A stretch of 58,148 nucleotides of DNA from an uncultured Lachnospiraceae bacterium (GTDB lineage Bacteria > Bacillota > Clostridia > Lachnospirales > Lachnospiraceae): contig CANRGP010000003.1 of assembly GCA_947630085.1 (NCBI GenBank), forward strand, positions 1 to 58,148, in the 5' to 3' direction. Made by a program: the position numbers and the translations under genes. The notes below the pieces were generated by a model. The model did not search any database, was not told the DNA's origin, and worked only from the letters and a program-made list of their open reading frames with translations. Shown here one piece after another: positions 6,953 to 13,165 of the stretch (positions are counted from its first letter, which is position 1; every line of letters starts with the position of its first letter).

Positions 6953-8970
6953 TATTTTTCCTCCTTTTTTATTGTTTCTACTTTCAGTTCTTCTGAATCC
7001 GAAACCGCAAACACAATCATCTGGCAGTCAGCGCCGGACAGGATACGCTTCAAGTTTCCAGAGTCCAAAGCCTCGGCGTTGTCAAGAAGCACTGGCGCAT
7101 TGATTCCCACAATCTTCTGAATTGAAAGCGCCACATCCATCTGGGCCTCCAGAACACGGCCGTGGTTCGCCGTGCTCCGAATGTCGAAGCCATCAATCAT
7201 CGGGACGCAACAGGTCTGGTAGTTACCGTTTTTCGCGTACTCAAAAAGCCTCCATGTCACCCGCCCGAAGTGCTTGTTGATATCCTCCACCAGATACTCG
7301 TTTTTCTTCTTGTCCAGTTCGGCCAGCAGATCAAGGATTCTCTCGCAGTCAGCCTTAGCCTGTGACTTCTGAATCTGTTCCTGCCGAAGTTCTTCCAGAC
7401 GGTTTTCCAGAACCACATTGTTGTTGACCCTTGCCAGGCGCTCTTTAGCAGAATCCAGTTCACTCTGGATTTCGGCTTTCCTGCTCCTGAGTTTTGCTCT
7501 GGGGTAATCTTCCTTACTTATGCTGCGGATTGCTTCTTCTTTTGTCGAAATCTCAAAACAGATAGCCTCATACTCCTGGTTATCGCTGAGATCCGGCTGA
7601 GAAGGAATCTTGTCAATTTCAGCCAATATCTTGTTTGCCTGGCTTAACGCAGAATCATGCTCTACCTTCGCTTCAAAGATTTTCTTCTCCATATCTGGAA
7701 GTTCAATCGTTTCCAACTGTGCGATTTCATCCCGCAGTTTACGCCCCTGCTCTGAAATTTCAGCAAGTCTTTCCTCTTTCCCTTTTTCATAACCGGCAAG
7801 AAAAGTTTGATAATCGGCCAGACGATCTTTCTTCTTTTTTTCATGGTCGGCAATAATCTGTTCTCTCCGATCTAGCGGAAAAGCCTGTCCGCAGGTGGGA
7901 CATACCAAATCATTCTCATTCAAATCCGGCAGTTCAACAAACTCCGGCGGAGTATCAGCTGCGGTTTTACCATAATCGGCAAGCAGACTATCCTTCTCGG
8001 CCTTCTTTCTGGAAATATCGTTCTGGATTTTATCCTCTTTAATTTGCAGCTGGTTAATAGAAGTCTGGAATTTCATTGCCTCTTCGCAGTGGTGACTATA
8101 ATCAGCCTGTTTTTTCGCCTTTTCCACACGAAGAACATCGTAGGCCTTGGTCTCGATATCAGTCTTTTTGAACTGAAGTTCCAGAATATTATCCTGCATG
8201 GCCCTGATTTCATCCGACTGAGAAAGAGTATCGCTCTCCTGCCGCTCGATATCGGAGATCTGTTCTTTTAGCGCATTAATCTGGAGTTCCAGCTCCGCCA
8301 CGTCTATGTCCTCGACGATCTGACGGTTGACTTCATCAATCCGGCCCGGATATTCGGCTATTTCCTTGGTCAGCCGTGTAATACTGGCTTTGTTCATTGC
8401 CGTGATTTCTTCCACCGTATACTGGTCAAGTAATTCAGCCAATCCAGACAATTCCGGGAACCGCGCCACGATATCCTTGTCAGATACATCTTTCGGCAAC
8501 TTGAATAGGAATTTCCGCATTTCGACTGGCTTCTGCGCCAGAAACGCCGCCGGATTCATACACATCAGCAGATCGTCGAAACTGAAATCGAAATAGGCAT
8601 TGAAGTCACGCAGGGTTCGGTTCACGCCGTTCACAGAATAGAAGTTCGAATCTGCGATTTCCCCGTTCTTACTGATGCTCCGCTTCTGCGTCTTCTGAAC
8701 CGTAACCTCCTTGCCGTCATAATCCATGACGATTTCCACCGCCACAGGCACATCATTGACCGGCTCTCCATTAACCTCCCGGCGAACCTTGGGATTGTTG
8801 GTAAAGTCGTAATCCACGCCGAACAGCGTCCACATAATCGCCGTGGCAAGTGAGCTTTTACCTAAACCATTCTGACCGCAAATCCGCATTTTGTCGGAGA
8901 AATCAAAATCCACAAACTTGAAAGCTTTAAAATTTTCAAGATGAATCCTTTTGAGATTTAACTTGTGCAT
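6952..8970 (-). CDS. SbcC/SMC-like ATPase with zinc hook
   Basis: This 672-aa ABC-type ATPase has Walker A GQNGLGKSSLA at about 32-42 and long coiled coils at about 215-350 and 370-560. A CPTCGQAF zinc hook lies at the apex (Cys 357 and 360). The C-terminal lobe (INAPVLLDNAEALD) has a Walker B-like strand, though with Asn where SbcC and Rad50 usually carry Glu. The layout is that of Rad50/SbcC, shorter than host SbcC (about 1,000 aa). No SbcD/Mre11 nuclease gene is adjacent. ATG 8970 is chosen for its GGGAGG site; the longer frame runs into the upstream gene. It lies 13 nt after the RAMP-like gene, so the pair is probably co-translated. A role in DNA-end processing or recombination with RecT is inferred. 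Confidence 0.82.
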   Translation of the reverse strand: MHKLNLKRIHLENFKAFKFVDFDFSDKMRICGQNGLGKSSLATAIMWTLFGVDYDFTNNPKVRREVNGEPVNDVPVAVEIVMDYDGKEVTVQKTQKRSISKNGEIADSNFYSVNGVNRTLRDFNAYFDFSFDDLLMCMNPAAFLAQKPVEMRKFLFKLPKDVSDKDIVARFPELSGLAELLDQYTVEEITAMNKASITRLTKEIAEYPGRIDEVNRQIVEDIDVAELELQINALKEQISDIERQESDTLSQSDEIRAMQDNILELQFKKTDIETKAYDVLRVEKAKKQADYSHHCEEAMKFQTSINQLQIKEDKIQNDISRKKAEKDSLLADYGKTAADTPPEFVELPDLNENDLVCPTCGQAFPLDRREQIIADHEKKKKDRLADYQTFLAGYEKGKEERLAEISEQGRKLRDEIAQLETIELPDMEKKIFEAKVEHDSALSQANKILAEIDKIPSQPDLSDNQEYEAICFEISTKEEAIRSISKEDYPRAKLRSRKAEIQSELDSAKERLARVNNNVVLENRLEELRQEQIQKSQAKADCERILDLLAELDKKKNEYLVEDINKHFGRVTWRLFEYAKNGNYQTCCVPMIDGFDIRSTANHGRVLEAQMDVALSIQKIVGINAPVLLDNAEALDSGNLKRILSGADCQMIVFAVSDSEELKVETIKKEEK

Positions 8971-8983
8971 ACCATACCTCCCA

Positions 8984-9664
8984 TTAAATAATCTCAATGT
9001 TTCCAATGTGGTATCTGCCATATCCGTACTTACGATTCGTCCCCACGCCGATGTAGGTTCCAGTAGTCTGAATGATGGAAAGAACCGTCTTGTACGGGAA
9101 AACAATATCCGCACACGAAATATCGATATCGCATTTCCAGTTACTGAACACTAACTGATTGCAGACAACGTTGGTTTTTGCGATTCCAGTATTCGGAACA
9201 AGCTTCTGCTCAACATTGGCGATCTCGAAATCTACCGGGAAAACCGTTCTCCCCATGTTGATGGCTCTCTGCAAATCCGTACCGTTCTTCTTGATAGAAT
9301 CCTTGAAGAAGGTTCTGAAAGCCTCCGCAAAGGAGTTATAAAATGCCACGGATAAGATACACGGACGGTTATTCGCCAGATATTCTTTCAGTTCCTCTTC
9401 CGTATACAGTTCCACATTATCATCGTGGAAATTGATAGGCTTCTCCCACGTAACGGAAGTAATCAGCTGCTCCCATACCGGGATTTTGATTTTGTGAGAT
9501 GCAGGTGGCTCCGTTCCCTTTGCATTGTTCTGCTTCCAGACCTCCCGTCGCTCCCACTCTCTGGATTTCTTATGGAGAATCAAATCCGAATCCCCGATAA
9601 GCTGAACCTTCATTCTGGTTTCCTTGATAGGTTCGATAACGATACTTTTTTCTCTTGTTTCCAT
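8984..9664 (-). CDS. Phage protein with RAMP/Cas7-like Gly-rich end
   Basis: This 226-aa protein opens with a beta-strand pattern (MKVQLIGDSDLILHKKS, about residue 18). It has a central helix (SFAEAFRTFFKDSIKK, about 110-126) and ends in IGVGTNRKYGYGRYHIGNI (about 205-223). A Gly-rich GxGxxRxxGxG loop followed by a closing strand is the hallmark of RAMP/RRM-fold RNA-binding subunits such as Cas7, Csm3 or Cas6. That likeness is by eye only. No other cas-like gene is nearby. It sits between the hairpin array and the SMC-like ATPase. ATG 9664 has GGAGG 8 nt upstream. The alternative is an unrelated phage recombination or DNA-binding protein. Confidence 0.6.
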   Translation of the reverse strand: METREKSIVIEPIKETRMKVQLIGDSDLILHKKSREWERREVWKQNNAKGTEPPASHKIKIPVWEQLITSVTWEKPINFHDDNVELYTEEELKEYLANNRPCILSVAFYNSFAEAFRTFFKDSIKKNGTDLQRAINMGRTVFPVDFEIANVEQKLVPNTGIAKTNVVCNQLVFSNWKCDIDISCADIVFPYKTVLSIIQTTGTYIGVGTNRKYGYGRYHIGNIEII

Positions 9665-9703
9665 TTTGCTTTCCTCCACTTTTGATTTAGTTTTAATAGT
9701 TCC

Positions 9704-9715
9704 GTTTGCGCAAAC
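9704..9715. promoter_or_regulatory. Perfect 12-bp palindrome GTTTGCGCAAAC
   Basis: A perfect palindrome lies 39 bp upstream of the RAMP-like gene start and directly beside the outermost hairpin arm (9716). It could be an operator for a phage regulator (Cro-like or the 84-aa HTH protein) or the foot of the hairpin cluster. No second copy was noticed in the window. Confidence 0.4.
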
Positions 9716-9834
9716 AATTCGGCTACTAGTGATTTGTACTGTAGTGTTATGGCCTAAACTCGCATCCTATGAGATTATTCGGTAATCGGAGGTATGGAAT
9801 TATGATAAGCCTCTATGTAACTAGTAGCCCAATT
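9716..9834. repeat. Hairpin unit A
   Basis: Arms 9716-9730 and 9820-9834 pair over 15 bp with one mismatch (AATTCGGCTACTAGT against its complement). The array is short: TGT at 9735, 9740 and 9745, then TGG at 9750. A small local stem (GATTA / TAATC around loop TTCGG, 9773-9787) lies beyond it. This unit is nearest the RAMP-like gene and has the longest non-array interior. Confidence 0.65.
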
Positions 9835-9846
9835 CTTCACGCAAAA

Positions 9847-9971
9847 TTGAATACTTGGCAAGTGACGAAAACTATTAAGCCATTAGTGTATTGTCGTGTT
9901 CTGTTCTTTTGTGTTCTGTCGTGTAGTGAGAAATAATTTCCTGTAGCTTTCGCCACCAACCAAATATTCAA
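9847..9971. repeat. Hairpin unit B
   Basis: Arms 9847-9872 and 9946-9971 match at 20 of 26 positions. Five of the six differences become G-U pairs in minus-strand RNA, giving 25 of 26 pairs. TGT occurs at 9887, 9892, 9897, 9902, 9912, 9917, 9922 and 9942, all on the same residue modulo 5. Position 9907 is TTT and 9927 is TGA. A short local palindrome GAAATAATTTC lies just past the array. Confidence 0.7.
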
Positions 9972-9979
9972 ATCTTCCA

Positions 9980-10114
9980 GCCTGCCAGATAGTGAAAACC
10001 ATAGTATGCACTTATGTGCTATTCTGTAATGTTTTGTGCTGTTGTTCGTTGAATTTTACTGTACAATCCTTTAGATTCTTGATTTATAATGACGGTTCTC
10101 ACCATCTGGCAAAC
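9980..10114. repeat. Hairpin unit C
   Basis: Arms 9980-10002 and 10092-10114 match at 18 of 23 positions, built around TGCCAGAT. All five differences are transitions that become G-U in minus-strand RNA, so every position can pair. TGT occurs at 10015, 10025, 10030, 10035, 10040 and 10060, all in one 5-nt register. A local stem AATC-CTTTA-GATT follows near 10066-10078. Confidence 0.7.
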
Positions 10115-10127
10115 GGTCATGGATTCC

Positions 10128-10254
10128 AGATTGCACCCTTGGCAAGCGATATAAGCCAATGCTCTGCTGTATTGTCCTGCTTTGTTTTTTCCTGTTTTGG
10201 CCGCTTTTATAATTTGCGATTATCGGCTAATACCGCCGGCCAAAAGTGCAATCT
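10128..10254. repeat. Hairpin unit D
   Basis: This unit has the longest arms: 10128-10160 and 10222-10254, identical at 26 of 33 positions. Five differences become G-U in minus-strand RNA and two are transversions. TGT occurs at 10168, 10173, 10183 and 10193, with TGC at 10178, TTT at 10188 and TGG at 10198, again at exact 5-nt steps. Confidence 0.7.
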
Positions 10255-10256
10255 AC

Positions 10257-10312
10257 TGTCCTTTAATGTCCTGTCCTAAAATGTTTTGTAATATAATCAT
10301 GCGGTAGGCATG
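10257..10312. repeat. Orphan pentamer array between units D and E
   Basis: TGT occurs at 10257, 10267, 10272, 10282 and 10287, with TTT, TAA and TAT in the remaining register positions (10262, 10277, 10292). No long flanking arms of its own were found. It is followed by a perfect local stem CATGC-GGTAG-GCATG at 10298-10312. Confidence 0.6.
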
Positions 10313-10316
10313 GTGC

Positions 10317-10395
10317 AAGGCTTGTTGTTCTATACTGTTCTGTTTTATTCTGCCCTGTTCTGTGCGTATATGTAATATACTTGGCAACAAGCCCT
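10317..10395. repeat. Hairpin unit E
   Basis: Arms 10317-10327 and 10385-10395 pair over 11 bp (core GGCTTGTTG), with one G-U in minus-strand RNA. TGT occurs at 10326, 10336, 10341, 10356, 10361 and 10371, with TAT, TGC or GTA in the other register positions. A local stem GTATA-TGTAA-TATAC spans 10366-10380. It ends 24 bp from the stop of the 145-aa gene. Confidence 0.6.
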
Positions 10396-10419
10396 CAACT
10401 ACACCCACCGCTACGGAAC

Positions 10420-10857
10420 CTAATCAATCAAGTCCCAAATCTCTTGCAACTCACTCAAATTCGCATATTTCTTCTTGAAAGCCCTCAACTCCCTCATAGC
10501 CTCATCCAGAAGCATTTGATACTTGTCCATATCCTTCACATAAAGGCTTATCGGCTGATAGTTGGTTTCCGCAGTTTTGTGGAAAATGCGGATATACATA
10601 GGCTCACTTTCTTCGTTCTGATCCTTTACGATGACCAAATTCCCGATAATGCTACGTGCTTCATGGATTCGCCATTTCACGGCTGCCGCTGAATCATCCC
10701 ATGTAAAGCATTTATGTAACTCGCTGTCTTTGTGTTCTCTGGCGTATTTTACAATCTCGTCCGGCTTTACGTTATCGCCAATACCTAAAATTTCTTCTGA
10801 AACTGTCTGTGCGTCTGCATTAAACAAAGTGTTTATGCGCCATGTTGCCTTTAACAT
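10420..10857 (-). CDS. Conserved clostridial-phage protein, unknown function
   Basis: This 145-aa protein has a mixed N-terminal half (DAQTVSEEILGIGDNVKPDE, then ELHKCFTWDDSAAAVKWRIHEA around residues 47-68) and a helical C-terminal half ending ELQEIWDLID. The 'LHKCFxWDD...A..WR..EAR.II.NL' signature is one I associate with small proteins of clostridial prophages. I know no proven function. AAGGAGG lies 4 nt before the ATG. It is bracketed on both sides by hairpin/pentamer units (E and F), which makes it a candidate partner of those elements. Confidence 0.7.
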   Translation of the reverse strand: MLKATWRINTLFNADAQTVSEEILGIGDNVKPDEIVKYAREHKDSELHKCFTWDDSAAAVKWRIHEARSIIGNLVIVKDQNEESEPMYIRIFHKTAETNYQPISLYVKDMDKYQMLLDEAMRELRAFKKKYANLSELQEIWDLID

Positions 10858-10870
10858 AGATCCTCCTTAT

Positions 10871-10998
10871 GGTTGGCTATTCTTATAGAGATAATTGCTC
10901 TATAAGAAATATTGTAATGTCCAATTGTGTCGTGTCTTGTTTAATAGTGTCATATAATGTTCTGTGATCGGCAATTACCTCCGTAAAAATAGCCAACC
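10871..10998. repeat. Hairpin unit F
   Basis: This detached unit lies between the SSB-like gene and the 145-aa gene. Arms 10871-10898 and 10971-10998 match at 24 of 28 positions (GGTTGGCTATT core); three differences become G-U in minus-strand RNA and one becomes A-C. TGT occurs at 10913, 10918, 10928, 10933, 10938, 10948, 10958 and 10963, one register. The left arm can instead fold on itself as a perfect 9-bp stem (CTTATAGAG at 10882 with CTCTATAAG at 10898). The two folds exclude each other, which suggests a switch. Confidence 0.7.
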
Positions 10999-11007
10999 GT
11001 CAAAAAC

Positions 11008-11625
11008 TTAGTTTTCCATCGTTTCCAAACGAGAAATTGAAACCTCATACGCCGTTCTCGTCTCCGTCTCTGTCTCGGAGATGCGCTTCTGGTACTCCCG
11101 GCTCTGAATCCGCCCTTCTATCTGGAGATGATCCCCCACATTAAGGCTACTGGCGTATACAGCGTCCCGCCCCCATGCAATACAGGGAATATAGTCCGCC
11201 TTGCCGTAGAGGCGGTTCACCGCCAAAATGATATCGGCGATCTCTCTTCCCATGGGAGTTTTCCGGTAAATGGGCGTTTTGCAGATGTAACCGTCAAGAA
11301 ATATCTGGTTGGTCTGTGCAGGCAATTCCTCCACAAACCTGATTTTCTGGACAAAGAGGAACAGAATCACCTTATCTTTATCCCCGCCATGCTTATTAAA
11401 AGAACGGAACTGGCCAAATACCTTCGCGGTACAACCATTATAGGATTCTTCTACATTGATGAGGCGTTCCGAGATCATCAGCTGAATAATATCCGTCTGA
11501 TCGCTAAGTCGCTTTACCTCCAGACTCACCAAATAGAATTTCTCCTGGCGAATCGCATGACTGAAGGTGAAACCGCCCTTGATTGTTCCGATAAGATGTG
11601 CCTTGTTGTTATTGTTCTCTGTCAT
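11008..11625 (-). CDS. Tandem-OB single-strand DNA-binding protein
   Basis: This 205-aa protein has two OB-like halves. Residues about 8-98 form a first beta barrel (AHLIGTIKGGFTFSH, then QEKFYLVSLEV). Residues about 105-200 resemble SSB/PriB (NQIFLDGYI, then REIADIILAVNRLYG and DYIPCIAWGRDA, with LQIEGRIQSREYQKR). It should coat ssDNA during phage replication and RecT recombination. It lacks the usual acidic SSB tail, ending SISRLETMEN. GGAGG lies about 10 nt before the ATG. Confidence 0.78.
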   Translation of the reverse strand: MTENNNNKAHLIGTIKGGFTFSHAIRQEKFYLVSLEVKRLSDQTDIIQLMISERLINVEESYNGCTAKVFGQFRSFNKHGGDKDKVILFLFVQKIRFVEELPAQTNQIFLDGYICKTPIYRKTPMGREIADIILAVNRLYGKADYIPCIAWGRDAVYASSLNVGDHLQIEGRIQSREYQKRISETETETRTAYEVSISRLETMEN

Positions 11626-11643
11626 TTTTCTTTATCCTCCCAT

Positions 11644-11811
11644 TTAATCTGCTTCTTCCATCATCCAACGGCAGATATCATGGTACATCTCCATATACCT
11701 ATCCGTATTCGGCTGCAATCCCGCCTCTACTCCCAATGCAGTCAGGAACATCTTGATTGTTGCCTCTTCCAGAGTATCGTTTCCTTCCTTGTGTTTTTCG
11801 TAATTTGTCAT
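11644..11811 (-). CDS. Small acidic phage protein
   Basis: This 55-aa helical protein begins MTNYEKHKEGNDTLEEATI. Start 11811 follows AAGGACAAAGAGA; the in-frame extension to 11859 would overlap the 3D-protein gene. It lies 18 nt upstream of the SSB-like gene. The Trp/Met-rich C-terminus (MYHDICRWMMEEAD) suggests a helix with a hydrophobic face. The function is unknown. Confidence 0.55.
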   Translation of the reverse strand: MTNYEKHKEGNDTLEEATIKMFLTALGVEAGLQPNTDRYMEMYHDICRWMMEEAD

Positions 11812-11828
11812 TCTCTTTGTCCTTTCTT

Positions 11829-12422
11829 TTATTTGATAATCCACACTTCTCTTCTGCAACTTCCCTCACCACCCGCAAACCACCTGGCCGCCTCGTGGGA
11901 ATCCATGTAGATGTCGATTCGGTTTCCCTTGATCGCTGATCCGGTATCTTCGGCTATAAATTCTCCGAAACCGTCTATGTAAACTTTTGCCCCCAGGGGA
12001 ATCACCCGCTTATCTACAGCAATCGTCCGTCCCGCCTCCGGCATGGCGCCGGATGCCGTGGGGCCACCCGCCCATTTCCCGCAACATATCGCGCAATTAC
12101 AGTATGCAGTCAGGGTGAACGTGCCTGCATACTCCATATCCGGATCAGTCTCCGCAACAGATTCCGATTCAGATTCGCTCTCAATCTCAGTCTCAGATTC
12201 AAGGGCGATTTCAGCCGGATCATCCTGGTCTTTAACAGCATCTACCTGTGACTCTGATATGGTCTCAGCGATAGCCTCGCGCGGTTCTGTAATTATTAAA
12301 ACGACCCAAAGGGCTAAAATTCCCACGAGCAAAACCAGAACAGCCAAGGCGCAAATCCTGGAAATCAGACGCCTTATTCTTAATTGGCGTCTCAAATTTT
12401 TGATAGGTACATATTTATACAA
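11829..12422 (-). CDS. Membrane-anchored 3D-domain protein
   Basis: This 197-aa protein has a basic N-terminus, a membrane segment at about 22-45 and an acidic Glu/Ser-rich linker (about 70-95). The C-terminal 3D domain reads TLTAYCNCAICCGKWAGG (about 104), TASGAMPEAGRTIAVD and FIAEDTGSAIKGNRIDIY. The conserved Asp residues and barrel match the catalytic domain of MltA/YocH-type cell-wall hydrolases, so it would act outside the membrane on peptidoglycan. The TTG start at 12422 overlaps the upstream gene by 8 nt and has AAGGGGGA before it. A wall enzyme in the early replication operon is unusual. Confidence 0.82.
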   Translation of the reverse strand: MYKYVPIKNLRRQLRIRRLISRICALAVLVLLVGILALWVVLIITEPREAIAETISESQVDAVKDQDDPAEIALESETEIESESESESVAETDPDMEYAGTFTLTAYCNCAICCGKWAGGPTASGAMPEAGRTIAVDKRVIPLGAKVYIDGFGEFIAEDTGSAIKGNRIDIYMDSHEAARWFAGGEGSCRREVWIIK

Positions 12423-12669
12423 CCTCTTTCCCCCTTATAAAATTCAGTAATTCCCGGTCTGACCAGCCTAGCACCCGTGCAAGGTTGTTTACCTGTTCGA
12501 TGCTGAATGTCTCCGGCTCGTTCTTCTTCGCGTAGAATGTCGAGACCGGCATCTTGATATCCGCAGCCACCCGGCGGGCCGTAGTGCCGTTCATGGTAAT
12601 CTTCTGGTCGATAAGCGATTCAGAATATCGGCGTCGCATCAGAAAATCTGATGATTTTACTTTCGGCAC
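12415..12669 (-). CDS. Small HTH regulator
   Basis: This 84-aa protein begins MPKVKSSDFLMRRRYSES. A helix-turn-helix covers about 27-60 (TARRVAADIKMPVSTFYAKKN), followed by IEQVNNLARVLGWSDRELL as in phage Cro/CI-type regulators. A GTG start follows a GGAGG site. It probably acts on phage promoters as a DNA-binding repressor or activator. It overlaps the 3D-protein gene by 8 nt. Confidence 0.72.
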   Translation of the reverse strand: MPKVKSSDFLMRRRYSESLIDQKITMNGTTARRVAADIKMPVSTFYAKKNEPETFSIEQVNNLARVLGWSDRELLNFIRGKEVV

Positions 12670-12675
12670 TTCACA

Positions 12676-12807
12676 TTACCTCCGCTCCTTTTGTTCTTTT
12701 CCAGACTCAACATGTATACTGGTCACATTCCCATATTTCTTGACGGTAATATTACTTCCCTTCCGAACCGCCACTCCTTTGACCGTTTTGCGGTTCTTCT
12801 TTCTCAT
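12676..12807 (-). CDS. 43-aa basic protein overlapping its neighbour
   Basis: The frame begins MRKKNRKTVKGVAVRKG and is strongly basic, with a short beta-like middle (NITVKKYGNVTSIHVESG). It overlaps the end of the membrane-protein gene by 56 nt and stops 7 nt before the HTH gene, filling the space between them. The ribosome-binding site is weak (GGGGC). It is real if the compact operon holds no waste, but it could be chance. Confidence 0.4.
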   Translation of the reverse strand: MRKKNRKTVKGVAVRKGSNITVKKYGNVTSIHVESGKEQKERR

Positions 12808-13135
12808 AATCCGTTGCCCCATTTACCACATTGCCTCCAACATCAGCGTTGTAGTAGTTCTGACCCTCGCCGTCTTGTGTCACGAAATCGTAATCGGACA
12901 GGAATCCCACGAATTCCCGGACGTTCATGTGGTTAACCAGAAGCAGACCGACGATAGCAACCATTGCCACCACGGTGATGCAAACCATCCCAAGATTTTT
13001 TGCTCTGGAATGTTTCTGCTCCTCCAGAATCATCTCCGTGGCCGTATTCTGGTTCTGTGCCATTCCGGCCACCGTCCCGATAACCTCCTGCCATGTCGGG
13101 CCATGCTCACTACTCAACTGCTTGTCTTCATTCAT
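12752..13135 (-). CDS. Single-pass membrane phage protein
   Basis: This 127-aa protein has a soluble N-terminus (about residues 1-48) and one membrane segment at about 49-68 (GMVCITVVAMVAIVGLLLVN). An acidic then Gly/Asn-rich tail follows. ATG 13135 has an AAGGAGG site 8 nt upstream; the longer start at 13162 has none. The topology is probably N-terminus inside. The function is unknown. It may be a partner of the 3D-domain protein two genes later. Confidence 0.62.
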   Translation of the reverse strand: MNEDKQLSSEHGPTWQEVIGTVAGMAQNQNTATEMILEEQKHSRAKNLGMVCITVVAMVAIVGLLLVNHMNVREFVGFLSDYDFVTQDGEGQNYYNADVGGNVVNGATDYEKEEPQNGQRSGGSEGK

Positions 13136-13165
13136 AAAAATATCCTCCTTAAATTTTGTCATTTC

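Larger units (their letters stand above)
9716..10396 (-). ncRNA. Candidate structured RNA: tandem hairpins with ACA-NN loops
   Basis: This 680-bp non-coding block between the 145-aa gene and the RAMP-like gene is tiled by five inverted-repeat units plus one orphan array. In every unit TGT triplets recur at exactly 5-nt steps; as minus-strand RNA this reads ACA-NN-ACA-NN. Arm sequences differ from unit to unit, but within a unit they pair almost fully once G-U is allowed on the minus strand. That points to a transcript in the direction of the early operon. The block may be part of the operon mRNA or a processed RNA. No frame here has a start with a good ribosome-binding site. Units are listed separately. 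Confidence 0.6.

Noticed and set aside
9870-10279. Short leftward frames inside the hairpin block, for example one ending KEQNTTIH near 9885 and one ending TAQNITE near 10022
   Set aside because: They have no good ribosome-binding sites, and their Gln/Asn/Thr-rich ends are simply the translation of the ACA-NN arrays. The arrays keep phase across all frames, so coding does not explain them.
9716-10396. CRISPR array
   Set aside because: The repeated parts are not identical between units, arms are inverted rather than direct, and no spacer-sized unique segments lie between constant repeats.
9716-10396. Simple decayed pentanucleotide microsatellite
   Set aside because: It would explain the 5-nt phase but not the unrelated, well-paired arms around nearly every array nor the strand-biased G-U pattern. 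It is kept as the main alternative.
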